Assembly: GCF_014237835.1 (NCBI RefSeq)
Contig: NZ_JACJVI010000002.1
Span: forward strand, 494,911-558,910
Length of the DNA stretch: 64,000 bases
Reading direction: 5' to 3'
DNA from: Rhizobium sp. AQ_MP
GTDB lineage: Bacteria > Pseudomonadota > Alphaproteobacteria > Rhizobiales > Rhizobiaceae
The first letter of the stretch is position 1. Each line of letters begins with the position of its first letter. Of the stretch, positions 46,780 to 54,905 are shown in pieces. Position numbers and translations under genes: made by a program. The notes under the pieces are model-generated. The model searched no databases. It was not told the DNA's origin and was given only the letters and a program-made list of their open reading frames with translations.

Positions 46780-47232
46780 TCAGTTCTGCTGTTCCTGCAG
46801 GGTCACGAGACCGATGTTGGTGAAACCGGCGGCCGAGATCCGCGCCATGACCTGCATGACAATGCCATAGGTGGCGGCGGTATCGGCGCGCACGAAAATG
46901 CGTTCATTGTAGCCGGTGGTGGCGATCGCCTGCAGTTTCGGCACGACTTCCTCGATCGGGATCGCCGTTTCCTGCAGATAGATCTCGCCGGCTGGATTGA
47001 CCGAGACGGTGATCGGCTGGTTCTCGCTGCTCATCGCCTTGGCTTGTGTCTGAGGCAGGTCGATCGGCACGCCGACCGTCATCATCGGTGCTGCGACCAT
47101 GAAGATGATCAAGAGCACGAGAACGACGTCGACGAAGGGCGTGACGTTGATTTCGCTGACGAGGGCTTTCTTGCCACCACGACGTCCGCGGCGTCCACCA
47201 CCCTTGCTGCCTGATCCGACCGACATACCCAT
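46780..47232 (-). CDS. tolR: Tol-Pal system protein TolR
   Basis: A 150-residue single-helix inner membrane protein. The basic N-terminus GGGRRGRRGGKKALVSEINVTPFVDVVLVLLIIFMVAAPMM contains the membrane helix with the proton-carrying Asp (VDV). The periplasmic domain includes LPQTQAKAMSSENQPITVSVNPAGEIYL and ends GFTNIGLVT. It forms the ion-driven motor with TolQ. The tolQ stop is 24 bases upstream. A second ATG at 47226 is possible. Confidence 0.95.
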   Translation of the reverse strand: MGMSVGSGSKGGGRRGRRGGKKALVSEINVTPFVDVVLVLLIIFMVAAPMMTVGVPIDLPQTQAKAMSSENQPITVSVNPAGEIYLQETAIPIEEVVPKLQAIATTGYNERIFVRADTAATYGIVMQVMARISAAGFTNIGLVTLQEQQN

Positions 47233-47256
47233 GATGCGTCTCCTGCCTTCCGGGCC

Positions 47257-47976
47257 TTACTGCGCCGCCTGGCGGGGCTGCAGCTTTTCATCGATCTGGC
47301 GCGAGAGGATGGCTGAGAATTCGTCTGCGAAGCCTTCCATGCGCGCCGACAGCTTGCCGGCTTCACCGGAGAACTTGTTGTAGGCAATGACGGCCGGGAT
47401 AGCGGCAATCAGGCCGATCGCGGTCGCGAGCAGGGCTTCGGCGATACCGGGAGCGACGACTGCAAGGCTTGCATTGTTCGAGCCGGCGATGGCCTGGAAA
47501 GAGGTCATGATACCGATGACGGTACCGAAGAGGCCGATGAAGGGGCCGGCCGAGCCGATGGTGGCGAGTGACGACAGGCGCGATTCGAGCGCTTCGGACT
47601 CGCGTGCCATCGTGACGTCCATGGCGCGGTCGATACGCATCTGCAGGCCAATCGGCGAACGGGCGCCGCGCTCGAAGCTCTTCTTCCACTCGCGCATGGC
47701 AGCGACGAAGATGGCGGCGAGGCCGGTGTTGGTGCGCTCAGCGAGGGTGCGATAGAGCTCTTCCAGCGACTGGCCGGACCAGAAGACCTGCTCGAACTGG
47801 TCGAACTGGCGACGGGCGCGGGCGTAGCTCAGATATTTGTCGATGACGATCGCCCAGGTCCAGACGGAGGCAGCCATCAGGCCGATCATGACCAGCTTGA
47901 CGATCAAGCCTGCCTGCATGAAGAGGCCCCAAAGGCTCACATCATGGGTCGCTGCCGCCATTCCAACTTGTTCCAT
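47257..47976 (-). CDS. tolQ: Tol-Pal system protein TolQ
   Basis: A 239-residue inner membrane protein with three helices: one N-terminal (about 14-36) and two forming the channel (about 140-165 and 175-200). The channel carries SSLATIGSAGPFIGLFGTVIGIMTSFQAI and APGIAEALLATAIGLIAAIPAVIAYNKF, the most conserved stretches of the TolQ/ExbB/MotA family. ATG 47976 (MEQVGMAAATHDVSLWGLF) is preferred over upstream in-frame codons. The 246-base space to ybgC holds the promoter of the tol genes; TTGACC at minus-strand position 48120 is a -35 candidate. Confidence 0.95.
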   Translation of the reverse strand: MEQVGMAAATHDVSLWGLFMQAGLIVKLVMIGLMAASVWTWAIVIDKYLSYARARRQFDQFEQVFWSGQSLEELYRTLAERTNTGLAAIFVAAMREWKKSFERGARSPIGLQMRIDRAMDVTMARESEALESRLSSLATIGSAGPFIGLFGTVIGIMTSFQAIAGSNNASLAVVAPGIAEALLATAIGLIAAIPAVIAYNKFSGEAGKLSARMEGFADEFSAILSRQIDEKLQPRQAAQ

Positions 47977-48222
47977 CGCCTTCAATTCCCCGAAATCCAA
48001 ACGCCCGGTGGGTTGGACCGGGCGACGACATGAGCTCAACTGGTGGAAAACTTGTGCGGTCGCTGCCGCCGAAACCCTTTTCCCGCCTTAGCTCCCAGAC
48101 TGCTTCTGGTATGAAAATTTGGTCAAAGGAAGGCGTGCGCTGCACAAACTTCCAAGCTCGGAGTAAGACCCGATTAAGGTTAAAAAGGGGTTACCGCCGT
48201 GCCTGATCAGGCCTTTGTGACA

Positions 48223-48663
48223 TCATGTCAGGAACTGGCGCGCGAGGTCTTCCGGAAGGCGGCGTGGCCGACCATTGCGGTTGACAACGGCAATGACGAC
48301 CTTGGCGGCAATGAGCAGCTGGTCATCGCGCCGGATCTCCTGCTGCAGGACCATCTTTGCGCCGCCAGCCTTCTCCGTCCGGGTCACAACGCTGATGATG
48401 TCGTCCATGCGGGCAGGGGCCTTGAAGTCGATCTCCATGCGATGAACCATGAAGGCGAGGCCTTCATCGGAACTGGCAAACAGATCCGACTGCTGGACGC
48501 CGAGGCACCGCAGGTAGTCCGTACGGGCGCGCTCCATGAAATGCAGGTAGCGGGCATGATAGACGGCACCGGAGAAGTCGGTGTCTTCGTAGTAGACGCG
48601 CTGGGTGAGGTGGTGCACGCCGTCGGTGATCTGGCCGGAGAGGGAAATGGATGGGGATGTCAT
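48223..48663 (-). CDS. ybgC: Tol-Pal system-associated acyl-CoA thioesterase YbgC
   Basis: A 146-residue hot-dog fold thioesterase. The active-site stretch VYYEDTDFSGAVYHARYLHFMERARTDYLR near residue 25, with catalytic Asp, and the later VVTRTEKAGGAKMVLQQEIRRDDQLLIAAKVVIAVVN match YbgC. In E. coli it hydrolyses short-chain acyl-CoA and interacts with phospholipid enzymes. ATG 48663 (MTSPSIS) is preferred; the frame is open 11 codons further. It is the first gene of the tol block and 88 bases downstream of the dinB-like gene. Confidence 0.93.
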   Translation of the reverse strand: MTSPSISLSGQITDGVHHLTQRVYYEDTDFSGAVYHARYLHFMERARTDYLRCLGVQQSDLFASSDEGLAFMVHRMEIDFKAPARMDDIISVVTRTEKAGGAKMVLQQEIRRDDQLLIAAKVVIAVVNRNGRPRRLPEDLARQFLT

Positions 48664-48751
48664 GAGGGTTCTCCGAAGCGGTTTCTGCGGGCCCAAGACC
48701 TTCCGTAGGTAAGGCCAGGCGGAGTTACGTGCTCGCTAGCGCATGACAGGA

Positions 48752-49315
48752 TCAGATGTCTAGTTGCATAACCTCGACCTCGGTCAGTCCCAGCCTTTGC
48801 ATGGCGTCCGCCCGACTTGCCGCGTCGTCGGCAACGATAAATTCGTCGATCTGTGGGGGCTTGATGCTGGTGCCAGCCAGCATGGCATGGGCCTGGCCGC
48901 GATGATGGGTCTGGTGCTGGAAGAGGTGGGAGAGCACGTCGTCGCAGCGCTCCACCTGGATGCGCCCCGTGCGGCGAATATGCACAGGGCAGTCGAGGTC
49001 TTCATGGTTCAGGGCCAGACAAAAGGCGAGCAGCCGCCGATCGGATGCCAATTGCGCGGCGCGGAGTTCCGTGCGGTCCGGAAACGGGATCTCGTTGGCC
49101 CAGGCCTTCGGCCCAAGATCACCGCCTTTCAGCGCGTCGATGTAGAACCAGTCGATGACCAGGATATGATTGAGGGTCGCTACGAGCGAGGGAAAGAAGC
49201 TCGTGCGCGGAGCCTCGAATTCTCCGGCCTCCAGTTGCGAGACTGCCTCATGGAGGCGATCATTGGCGAGCATGTTGGCATAGGCGAGTTTGCCGATAAA
49301 ACGGAGCGCGCTCAT
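48752..49315 (-). CDS. DinB-family four-helix-bundle protein
   Basis: A 187-residue protein of the DinB/YfiT superfamily, four-helix bundles that bind a metal through three histidines. LVATLNHILVIDWFYIDAL near residue 45 supplies the first His, and DVLSHLFQHQTHHRGQAHAMLAG near residue 130 supplies the paired histidines. Many members are mycothiol- or bacillithiol-type transferases; a role here is unknown. The ATG overlaps the stop of the upstream nudix gene by four bases (ATGA), so the two are cotranslated. Confidence 0.85.
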   Translation of the reverse strand: MSALRFIGKLAYANMLANDRLHEAVSQLEAGEFEAPRTSFFPSLVATLNHILVIDWFYIDALKGGDLGPKAWANEIPFPDRTELRAAQLASDRRLLAFCLALNHEDLDCPVHIRRTGRIQVERCDDVLSHLFQHQTHHRGQAHAMLAGTSIKPPQIDEFIVADDAASRADAMQRLGLTEVEVMQLDI

Positions 49316-49821
49316 GGTCGGTCAAGATCCCCGTCATGCCAGACCACATGCTTCGGCGAGGCCGGGAGGTTTTCGATTTCATCCGCGATGAAGTAAGGGG
49401 GGATATCCAGGGCTTTCAGTGCTTCCCGCGTAGCCGGCACCCATTTGAACTCAAGGCTGTTCTTGCCGTCTTCGTTGCGGTGGATGATGTCGGTCGCATG
49501 GAAGGGGAAGTGGTCCGGGATCTCCATCCGGTAATAGAGGCCGAGTTCATGCCAGGCCTTGCCCTCGTAATCGAAGAAGTTTTCGACGATCCAGAGGAGA
49601 GTGCCGACCACAGCTTCGACCCCGAGTTCCTCGCGCATCTCACGCACCAGCGTCTCGGACGAGGTTTCGCCGATCTCGGCGCGGCCTCCGGGGAAAGTCC
49701 AGAAACTTTCGTGGGTGGCCCGATGCACGAGCACGTGGCCATCGCGAAAGGCAAGGCCGGCGATGCGGTGGTTGAAGCGGCGTCTGCCGTCCTTGATGGT
49801 GATAAGGGTGCGTTTGGACAC
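49312..49821 (-). CDS. NUDIX hydrolase
   Basis: A 169-residue pyrophosphohydrolase. The nudix box is complete: GGRAEIGETSSETLVREMREELG (pattern G-x5-E-x7-REUXEE). It hydrolyses a nucleoside diphosphate derivative, substrate unknown. The probable start is GTG 49821, five bases after the ruvB stop; an in-frame TTG at 49839 overlaps ruvB. Thus it is the fourth member of the ruv transcript. It is followed by the DinB-like gene with a four-base overlap. Confidence 0.86.
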   Translation of the reverse strand: MSKRTLITIKDGRRRFNHRIAGLAFRDGHVLVHRATHESFWTFPGGRAEIGETSSETLVREMREELGVEAVVGTLLWIVENFFDYEGKAWHELGLYYRMEIPDHFPFHATDIIHRNEDGKNSLEFKWVPATREALKALDIPPYFIADEIENLPASPKHVVWHDGDLDRP

Positions 49822-49825
49822 TGTC

Positions 49826-50866
49826 TCAATCGTCCTCAAGCGTCAGCCGGAACTGTGCCGCTTCGAGGTCCTTGGGCGGTGTCATGCCCAGGTGTTTCCA
49901 GGCTGTTGCCGTCAAAACACGGCCGCGCGGGGTGCGCTGGATGAAACCCTGCTGGATCATGTAGGGCTCGATGATGTCCTCGATGGCGTCGCGCGGCTCG
50001 GAGAGGCCAGCCGCGATAGTTTCAATGCCGACCGGGCCGCCGCCGAAATTCACGGCGATCATCGAGAGATAGCGCATGTCGAGCTGGTCGAGGCCCATAT
50101 TGTCGACATTGAGTCGCGTCAGCGCCGCGTCGGCGATCTCCCTGGTCACAGCTTCTGCACGCGCGACTTCGGCAAAGTCGCGAACACGGCGCAGCAGGCG
50201 ACCGGCGATGCGCGGGGTGCCGCGGGCGCGGCGGGCGACTTCGCGGGCACCGTCCTCGGTCATCGGCAGGTTCAAAAGGCGAGCGCCACGGCGGACGATC
50301 GATTCCAACTCCTCAACCGTGTAGAAATTCAGCCGCACCGGAATGCCGAAGCGGTCGCGCAGCGGCGTCGTCAGCAGGCCGAGACGGGTGGTGGCGGCAA
50401 CGAGGGTGAACTTCGACAGGTCGATCTTCACCGAGCGGGCGGCAGGCCCTTCGCCGATGATCAGGTCGAGCTGGAAGTCTTCCATGGCCGGATAGAGGAT
50501 TTCCTCGACGGCGGGGCTCAAGCGATGGATCTCGTCGATGAACAGCACGTCGCGCTCTTCGAGATTGGTGAGAAGAGCCGCGAGGTCGCCAGCCTTGGCG
50601 ATCACGGGACCGGAGGTCGAGCGGAAGTTGACGCCGAGCTCCTTGGCCATGATCTGGGCGAGCGTCGTCTTGCCGAGCCCCGGCGGACCGACGAAGAGCA
50701 CGTGATCCAGCGCTTCTCCCCGGTTCTTCGCGGCCTCGATGAAGATCTTCAAATTGGCGCGGGCTTCCGCCTGGCCGGTGAAGTCATCCAGCGACTGCGG
50801 GCGGAGTGCCGCATCCAGGTCTTCCCCCTTCTTTTCGGGCGAGAGGATGGGGTTGTTGGTCATCAT
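49826..50866 (-). CDS. ruvB: Holliday junction branch migration helicase RuvB
   Basis: A 346-residue AAA+ motor of the RuvAB branch migration complex. Walker [20 protein letters not shown] near residue 65, Walker [25 protein letters not shown] near 110, sensor 1 [18 protein letters not shown] near 160 and the C-terminal winged helix ([19 protein letters not shown]) are intact. Its start codons (ATGATG) overlap the stop TGA of the PIN toxin gene, so its translation is probably coupled to toxin translation. It is separated from ruvA by the second toxin-antitoxin pair. Confidence 0.96.
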   Translation of the reverse strand: MMTNNPILSPEKKGEDLDAALRPQSLDDFTGQAEARANLKIFIEAAKNRGEALDHVLFVGPPGLGKTTLAQIMAKELGVNFRSTSGPVIAKAGDLAALLTNLEERDVLFIDEIHRLSPAVEEILYPAMEDFQLDLIIGEGPAARSVKIDLSKFTLVAATTRLGLLTTPLRDRFGIPVRLNFYTVEELESIVRRGARLLNLPMTEDGAREVARRARGTPRIAGRLLRRVRDFAEVARAEAVTREIADAALTRLNVDNMGLDQLDMRYLSMIAVNFGGGPVGIETIAAGLSEPRDAIEDIIEPYMIQQGFIQRTPRGRVLTATAWKHLGMTPPKDLEAAQFRLTLEDD

Positions 50867-51267
50867 GCGAGAAGTTCCATGCCGGGCACGCGAGAGGCGG
50901 CGCGTTTGTCGAAGGTCTTTACGGAAGTGCAGCCCTCTTGAAGAGACCGGGCGGCAATCAAGGCATCGGCGAAGTCGGCATTCTTCTGGTCGACCTGCCG
51001 TAGCGCCTTTACCACGAGGTCATGGCTTTCGACGGACAGGCCCCTGACCTGCAGCAGTTTCGCGATCGCCGTCGAGGCTTCGCGTCTCCCGTAGCCAAGT
51101 CGCGAGCGCAATGCCCAATCCAGTTCCAATACACAAATCAGAGGGAGGAAGGCGAGATAGTCCTTTCCAAGCCCTTCGGCAAAACGCAGAGCCAGACGTC
51201 GTTGATCCGGATCGTCATCGGTCAAAAGCCGGATCACGATGTTCGTATCGAGGCCAACGAGGGTCAT
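50863..51267 (-). CDS. PIN-domain toxin (VapC-like), second module
   Basis: A 134-residue PIN ribonuclease of the type II toxin kind. The acidic active-site residues are visible: Asp7 in [12 protein letters not shown], Glu48 in [12 protein letters not shown], Asp near 96-99 in [13 protein letters not shown], and Asp near 118 in TFDKRAA. These bind Mg2+ or Mn2+ for RNA cleavage. It overlaps the upstream antitoxin stop by four bases and its own stop overlaps the ruvB start. The sequence differs clearly from the other PIN protein at 52259, so they were gained separately. Confidence 0.9.
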   Translation of the reverse strand: MTLVGLDTNIVIRLLTDDDPDQRRLALRFAEGLGKDYLAFLPLICVLELDWALRSRLGYGRREASTAIAKLLQVRGLSVESHDLVVKALRQVDQKNADFADALIAARSLQEGCTSVKTFDKRAASRVPGMELLA

Positions 51268-51551
51268 GCCGCAAGATCCGATGGATCGTTACCCCCGGTG
51301 GAAAGTGCGTTTGCGCCTGCCGTCTGGACGACTGCTTCGTCGATTTCTTCCAGTGTTGCATGTCCGTTTGGCGCCTTGCCAAGAAAACCGGCCAGATCCT
51401 TGAGGTCGATGTTCTTGGGAGTGATGACAATTTCGCCGTCAATCACGCTGTAGACGATCTGATCGCCGGGGCTCAGATTGAGCAGCTCCCGCATCTCTTT
51501 GGGAATGGTGATCTGACCTTTGGCAGACATGGTGACTTCCCATGTTTTCAT
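51264..51551 (-). CDS. AbrB/SpoVT-type antitoxin, second module
   Basis: A 95-residue antitoxin. The swapped-hairpin DNA-binding domain is at the N-terminus: MSAKGQITIPKEMRELLNLSPGDQIVYSVIDGEIVITPK. The tail (NIDLKDLAGFLGKAPNGHATLEEIDEAVVQ) should wrap the PIN toxin active site. ATG 51551 is favoured; an in-frame TTG lies directly before it. It probably represses the promoter at 51582-51610, where an inverted repeat surrounds the -10 box. Confidence 0.88.
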   Translation of the reverse strand: MKTWEVTMSAKGQITIPKEMRELLNLSPGDQIVYSVIDGEIVITPKNIDLKDLAGFLGKAPNGHATLEEIDEAVVQTAGANALSTGGNDPSDLAA

Positions 51552-51559
51552 CAAAGTCT

Positions 51560-51610
51560 CCGACGTTTCGACTTTTTTCCAACTTTATCAGAAATGTCGG
51601 AAAGAGACAA
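51560..51610 (-). promoter_or_regulatory. Promoter and operator of the second toxin-antitoxin module
   Basis: On the minus strand TTGTCT (51610-51605) and TAAAGT (51587-51582) are 17 bases apart. CCGACGTTTC (51560-51569) and GAAATGTCGG (51591-51600) form an inverted repeat matching at nine of ten positions and flanking the -10 box. This is the expected layout of an antitoxin-repressed promoter. It reads through both toxin genes into ruvB. Confidence 0.6.
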
Positions 51611-51624
51611 ATTCGAAGGACAAC

Positions 51625-52242
51625 TCACCGCGACAGCTCCTTCAGCCCCAGCCGGATCAGCTTGGCGCTATCAGCCCCTTCGCCGCCGTTCTTCAAGGCA
51701 GCTGCGATGGCGTTTGCGGCCTGATCGCGGGAATAGCCGAGGTTGGTGAGCGCCGACACCGCATCTGCGATCGGGGCGGAGGCGACACCTTCGCCGAGTT
51801 CCTGCTTGAGGCCGATATTGGCGGCGGCTTCGCCGGCAAAGGCAGGGGCCTTGTTCTTCAGTTCGGTGACGAGGCGCAGTGCGACCTTCGGGCCGACGCC
51901 GGGGGCGCGGGAAATCGCGGCCTTGTCCTGCAGGGCGATCGCATTGGCGAGTTCCGACGGGGGGAGGGTGGAAAGCACAGCCAGGGCCACCTTGGCGCCG
52001 ACACCCTGCACGCTCTGCAGGATGTTGAACCACTCGCGCTCCAGCGCGCTCATGAAGCCGAAGAGCTTCAACTGGTCTTCGCGGACATAGGTTTCGATGA
52101 ACAGCACGACCGCTTCGCCGGCCGAGCCGATGCGCGACAGTGTTCTTGACGAGCAGTGGGCGACGTAGCAGACGCCATGGACGTCGACGAGAACATAATC
52201 GTCGCCGATTTCGTCGATGGTGCCTTTGAGTTTGCCGATCAT
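51625..52242 (-). CDS. ruvA: Holliday junction DNA-binding protein RuvA
   Basis: A 205-residue tetrameric protein that holds the four-way junction for RuvB. The OB-fold start [35 protein letters not shown], helix-hairpin-helix motifs [19 protein letters not shown] and [20 protein letters not shown], and the C-terminal RuvB-binding domain ([22 protein letters not shown]) are all present. It starts 16 bases after the stop of the first PIN toxin gene and ends 73 bases before the second antitoxin. Confidence 0.95.
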   Translation of the reverse strand: MIGKLKGTIDEIGDDYVLVDVHGVCYVAHCSSRTLSRIGSAGEAVVLFIETYVREDQLKLFGFMSALEREWFNILQSVQGVGAKVALAVLSTLPPSELANAIALQDKAAISRAPGVGPKVALRLVTELKNKAPAFAGEAAANIGLKQELGEGVASAPIADAVSALTNLGYSRDQAANAIAAALKNGGEGADSAKLIRLGLKELSR

Positions 52243-52258
52243 GGGTGCGTCCGTCGCG

Positions 52259-52675
52259 TTACAGGGGATGGGTGTCGGGCGAGATGATGTCGAGGTCGGG
52301 GAAGTAGCTGCGATAGCCTATTGGATCGCGGGTGAGGATCTTGTGACCCCTGATGGCAGCATGGGCTCCAATCAGGAAATCCGGCAGCACGCGCTCACGT
52401 CCTCCGCCTGCGAGACGGTAGATCCTGAATGCCACGCCGGCTGCGAAGGCTGCCGTCCAAGGGAGGCTTTCGCGATGGAAGTCCGAAACCGGCAGGAGGG
52501 CGTCCACGCTATCGCGATCGGAGTACCGAACGGAAAATTCGGAATAGATGATCGGATTAATCACAAGCGGCTCGTTGCGCGCCAGACGCAAGAGCTGGCC
52601 GCGAGACCAGTCGAGCCATTTCGCATCGCGCACGGCCACATCAACGAGTACGTTCGTGTCAACGAGTACGGCCAT
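52259..52675 (-). CDS. PIN-domain toxin (VapC-like), first module
   Basis: A 138-residue PIN ribonuclease. Active-site residues are Asp7 in [13 protein letters not shown], Glu46 in [10 protein letters not shown], Asp near 98 in [13 protein letters not shown] and the terminal LTRDP. The sequence fits a subfamily sometimes annotated as ribonuclease VapC or PIN-type MazF-unrelated toxin. It is downstream of a small AbrB-type antitoxin with a three-base gap, and 16 bases upstream of ruvA. Little similarity to the second module PIN protein is visible outside the acidic residues. Confidence 0.9.
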   Translation of the reverse strand: MAVLVDTNVLVDVAVRDAKWLDWSRGQLLRLARNEPLVINPIIYSEFSVRYSDRDSVDALLPVSDFHRESLPWTAAFAAGVAFRIYRLAGGGRERVLPDFLIGAHAAIRGHKILTRDPIGYRSYFPDLDIISPDTHPL

Positions 52676-52678
52676 AAC

Positions 52679-52930
52679 CTAGCGGTCCCGCGTCATCTGC
52701 ATCAGAGCATCTGCGTCAACATCCTGATCGCCTGTGCCTTCCAGCCGCGAGAGTGTCTCCATAAGTCCCGCCAAACGCTGCTTTTCCCTGAGAGCCTCAG
52801 CCCCGTTCTTGGGCGCAAGCATCAGCCGGCCGTCCTCGACGGTAAATACGACTTCCGAATTCGGTTCTATGCCAACCAGTTCGCGCAGATCGCGGGGAAT
52901 GGTCACCTGGCCCTTGGATGTCACGCGCAT
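52679..52930 (-). CDS. AbrB/SpoVT-type antitoxin, first module
   Basis: An 83-residue antitoxin. RVTSKGQVTIPRDLRELVGIEPNSEVVFTVEDGRLMLAPK is the AbrB-like DNA-binding fold; the tail (LAGLMETLSRLEGTGDQDVDADALMQMTRD) is the likely toxin-neutralising part. ATG 52930 (GGAGG eight bases upstream) is chosen over an ATT-rich longer frame. It starts 56 bases after ruvC and has its own promoter overlapping the ruvC end. Confidence 0.87.
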   Translation of the reverse strand: MRVTSKGQVTIPRDLRELVGIEPNSEVVFTVEDGRLMLAPKNGAEALREKQRLAGLMETLSRLEGTGDQDVDADALMQMTRDR

Positions 52931-52949
52931 ATTTGCCTCCGATGCAGTA

Positions 52950-52979
52950 AGAATAATTCCCACCGTCGGAACAAGTCAA
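52950..52979 (-). promoter_or_regulatory. Promoter of the first toxin-antitoxin module
   Basis: On the minus strand TTGACT (52979-52974) and TATTCT (52955-52950) are 18 bases apart, inside the ruvC-antitoxin gap. This is a near-consensus sigma70 promoter for the antitoxin, toxin and ruvA. Confidence 0.55.
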
Positions 52980-52986
52980 GAACAAA

Positions 52987-53499
52987 TCAGGCGGAGGCGA
53001 GGACCTTGCGCATCCTGTCGCCGCCGCGATTGTGGGCGTGGCAGATGGCGATGGCGAGCGCGTCGGCGGCGTCGTTGCCCTTGAATTCGGCCTTGGGCAT
53101 CAGGATCTTCAGCATCATGTGGATCTGCTGCTTTTCGCCGTGGCCGACACCGATCACGGACTTCTTCACCGCGTTCGGCGCATATTCGGCAACCGGCAGG
53201 CCGGCGCGGGCTGGGACCAGCATGGCAATGCCTCGGGCCTGGCCGAGCTTCAGGGTGGCAACCGCATCCTTGTTGACGAAGGTCTGCTCGACGGCTGCCT
53301 CATCCGGCTTGTACGTGTGAACAACTTCGGCCAGCCCGTCATGCAGCTGGCACAGACGCGACGCAAGGTCCATGTCACCGTCGGATGTCACGGTGCCCGA
53401 AGCGACGAAACGCAGGGAGTTGCCCAGTGTCTCGATGACACCCCAGCCGCAACGGCGGAGGCCCGGATCAATGCCGATGATGCGAATCGTGGAAGTCAT
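52987..53499 (-). CDS. ruvC: Crossover junction endodeoxyribonuclease RuvC
   Basis: A 170-residue Holliday junction resolvase. The four acidic active-site residues are seen: Asp in [17 protein letters not shown], Glu in [25 protein letters not shown] near residue 68, and the C-terminal pair in [21 protein letters not shown] 53499 (MTSTIRI) is the family start; the 66 extra upstream codons are not coding. It is the first gene of the minus-strand ruv block and diverges from the LLM oxidoreductase. Confidence 0.95.
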   Translation of the reverse strand: MTSTIRIIGIDPGLRRCGWGVIETLGNSLRFVASGTVTSDGDMDLASRLCQLHDGLAEVVHTYKPDEAAVEQTFVNKDAVATLKLGQARGIAMLVPARAGLPVAEYAPNAVKKSVIGVGHGEKQQIHMMLKILMPKAEFKGNDAADALAIAICHAHNRGGDRMRKVLASA

Positions 53500-53649
53500 G
53501 CCCAATCCTAATGCAGATCGTCGCATGAGTGCCAGCCAAATGTGAACAAACCGAAAACACAGCAGGTGATTATATTTTATCATCATCGCCTCTTGGGCGT
53601 CGCCTGCGTTTTCACTACATGAATGGGACAGACACCAGAGGCCTTTCAG

Positions 53650-54651
53650 ATGATCCCCTTGTCCATTCTTGACCTGTCTCCCGTTGCCGAGGGCCACAGC
53701 ATTCGCGAAGCTCTCGATGCTTCACGCCGGCTTGCGCAGGTGGCGGAGGCAAGTGGTTACAGGCGCTTCTGGCTGGCAGAGCATCATGGCATGCCAGGGA
53801 TCGCAAGCGCTGCCACGGCCCTGGTGATTTCGCATGTGGCCGCCGGCACCCGGACGATCCGCGTCGGTTCGGGCGGCATCATGTTGCCGAACCACGCGCC
53901 ACTGGTCATCGCCGAACAATTCGGAACGCTCGAGGCGCTCTATCCGGGACGTATCGAGCTTGGCCTAGGCCGTGCGCCAGGCACGGACATGCGCACGGCA
54001 CGCGCCCTCCGTCGAAACATGGATGCTGGTGCCGAGAGCTTCCCGCATGACATTCTCGAACTGCAACGGCTGCTCGGCGAGCCCAATGAAGAGGGCGGAT
54101 TGATCGCTGTTCCGGGCATGAACAGTCATGTGCCGATCTGGCTCCTGGGCTCCAGTCTTTACAGCGCTCACCTCGCAGCCGCGCTGGGCCTGCCTTATGC
54201 CTTCGCATCGCATTTCGCTCCCGACCAGTTGCTTGAGGCTGTGTCGATCTATCGCGAGCGCTTTCAACCATCGGCCGGCTTGCAGAAGCCGCATGTCATG
54301 GTCGGGGTGATGGCTGCGGTTGCCGCCACCGATGCTGAGGCTTCTCGCCTGTTCACCTCGGCACAACAGCAATTCGTCAATCTGCGCCGCAATATCCGGC
54401 GTCCGTTCCCGAGACCCGTCGACACCATGGAAGGGTTGTGGACGGACATCGAGCGTATCGGTGTTGAGCACACGTTGCGCTACGCCATGGTTGGTTCGCC
54501 GGAGACGGCTGCCAACAAGCTCGAAGCCTTCATCGCGGAAGTTCGTCCAGACGAGATCATCGTCTCGACGCCGGTGCATGATCTCGAAGCCCGACTGCGG
54601 TCGGTCGAGCTGTTTGCGGGGCTTGGTGCGGAAGCCGCCCATTCTCTATGA
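53650..54651 (+). CDS. LLM-class flavin-dependent oxidoreductase (YhbW-like)
   Basis: A 333-residue TIM-barrel flavoenzyme related to bacterial luciferase. [31 protein letters not shown] at the start, [28 protein letters not shown] near residue 40, and [19 protein letters not shown] near residue 110 match the YhbW subgroup, a common group without a known physiological substrate. It uses FMNH2 supplied by a separate reductase. ATG 53650 is preferred over 53623. Confidence 0.88.
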   Translation: MIPLSILDLSPVAEGHSIREALDASRRLAQVAEASGYRRFWLAEHHGMPGIASAATALVISHVAAGTRTIRVGSGGIMLPNHAPLVIAEQFGTLEALYPGRIELGLGRAPGTDMRTARALRRNMDAGAESFPHDILELQRLLGEPNEEGGLIAVPGMNSHVPIWLLGSSLYSAHLAAALGLPYAFASHFAPDQLLEAVSIYRERFQPSAGLQKPHVMVGVMAAVAATDAEASRLFTSAQQQFVNLRRNIRRPFPRPVDTMEGLWTDIERIGVEHTLRYAMVGSPETAANKLEAFIAEVRPDEIIVSTPVHDLEARLRSVELFAGLGAEAAHSL

Positions 54652-54803
54652 ACTGTTTTGCTCAAGGCGCCGTCAGGCGAAATCCTTCGGGGCAAAGCCA
54701 AGCCTTCTGATTGTTACCATGATCTCGGACCGGACCTGTCGTCTTGGCGTCCTGAAAGTATCAAGGTAAGCAAATGAATAATCGTCAGGGTTAAGATCTG
54801 TAG

Positions 54804-54818
54804 TTAATCCCAACTTAA
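54804..54818. promoter_or_regulatory. CtrA box upstream of the outer membrane protein gene
   Basis: TTAA-TCCCAAC-TTAA followed by C matches the CtrA consensus exactly. A further TTAA lies at 54791. The site is 88-102 bases before the ATG at 54906. Confidence 0.5.
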
Positions 54819-54905
54819 CCTTTGCGCTCCATTATCTGTCCCAATTCAGGATGTCAGGCGTGAGACAGCCTGACGCGACAACGCTGGGACTTGGAGTATC
54901 CTGTC

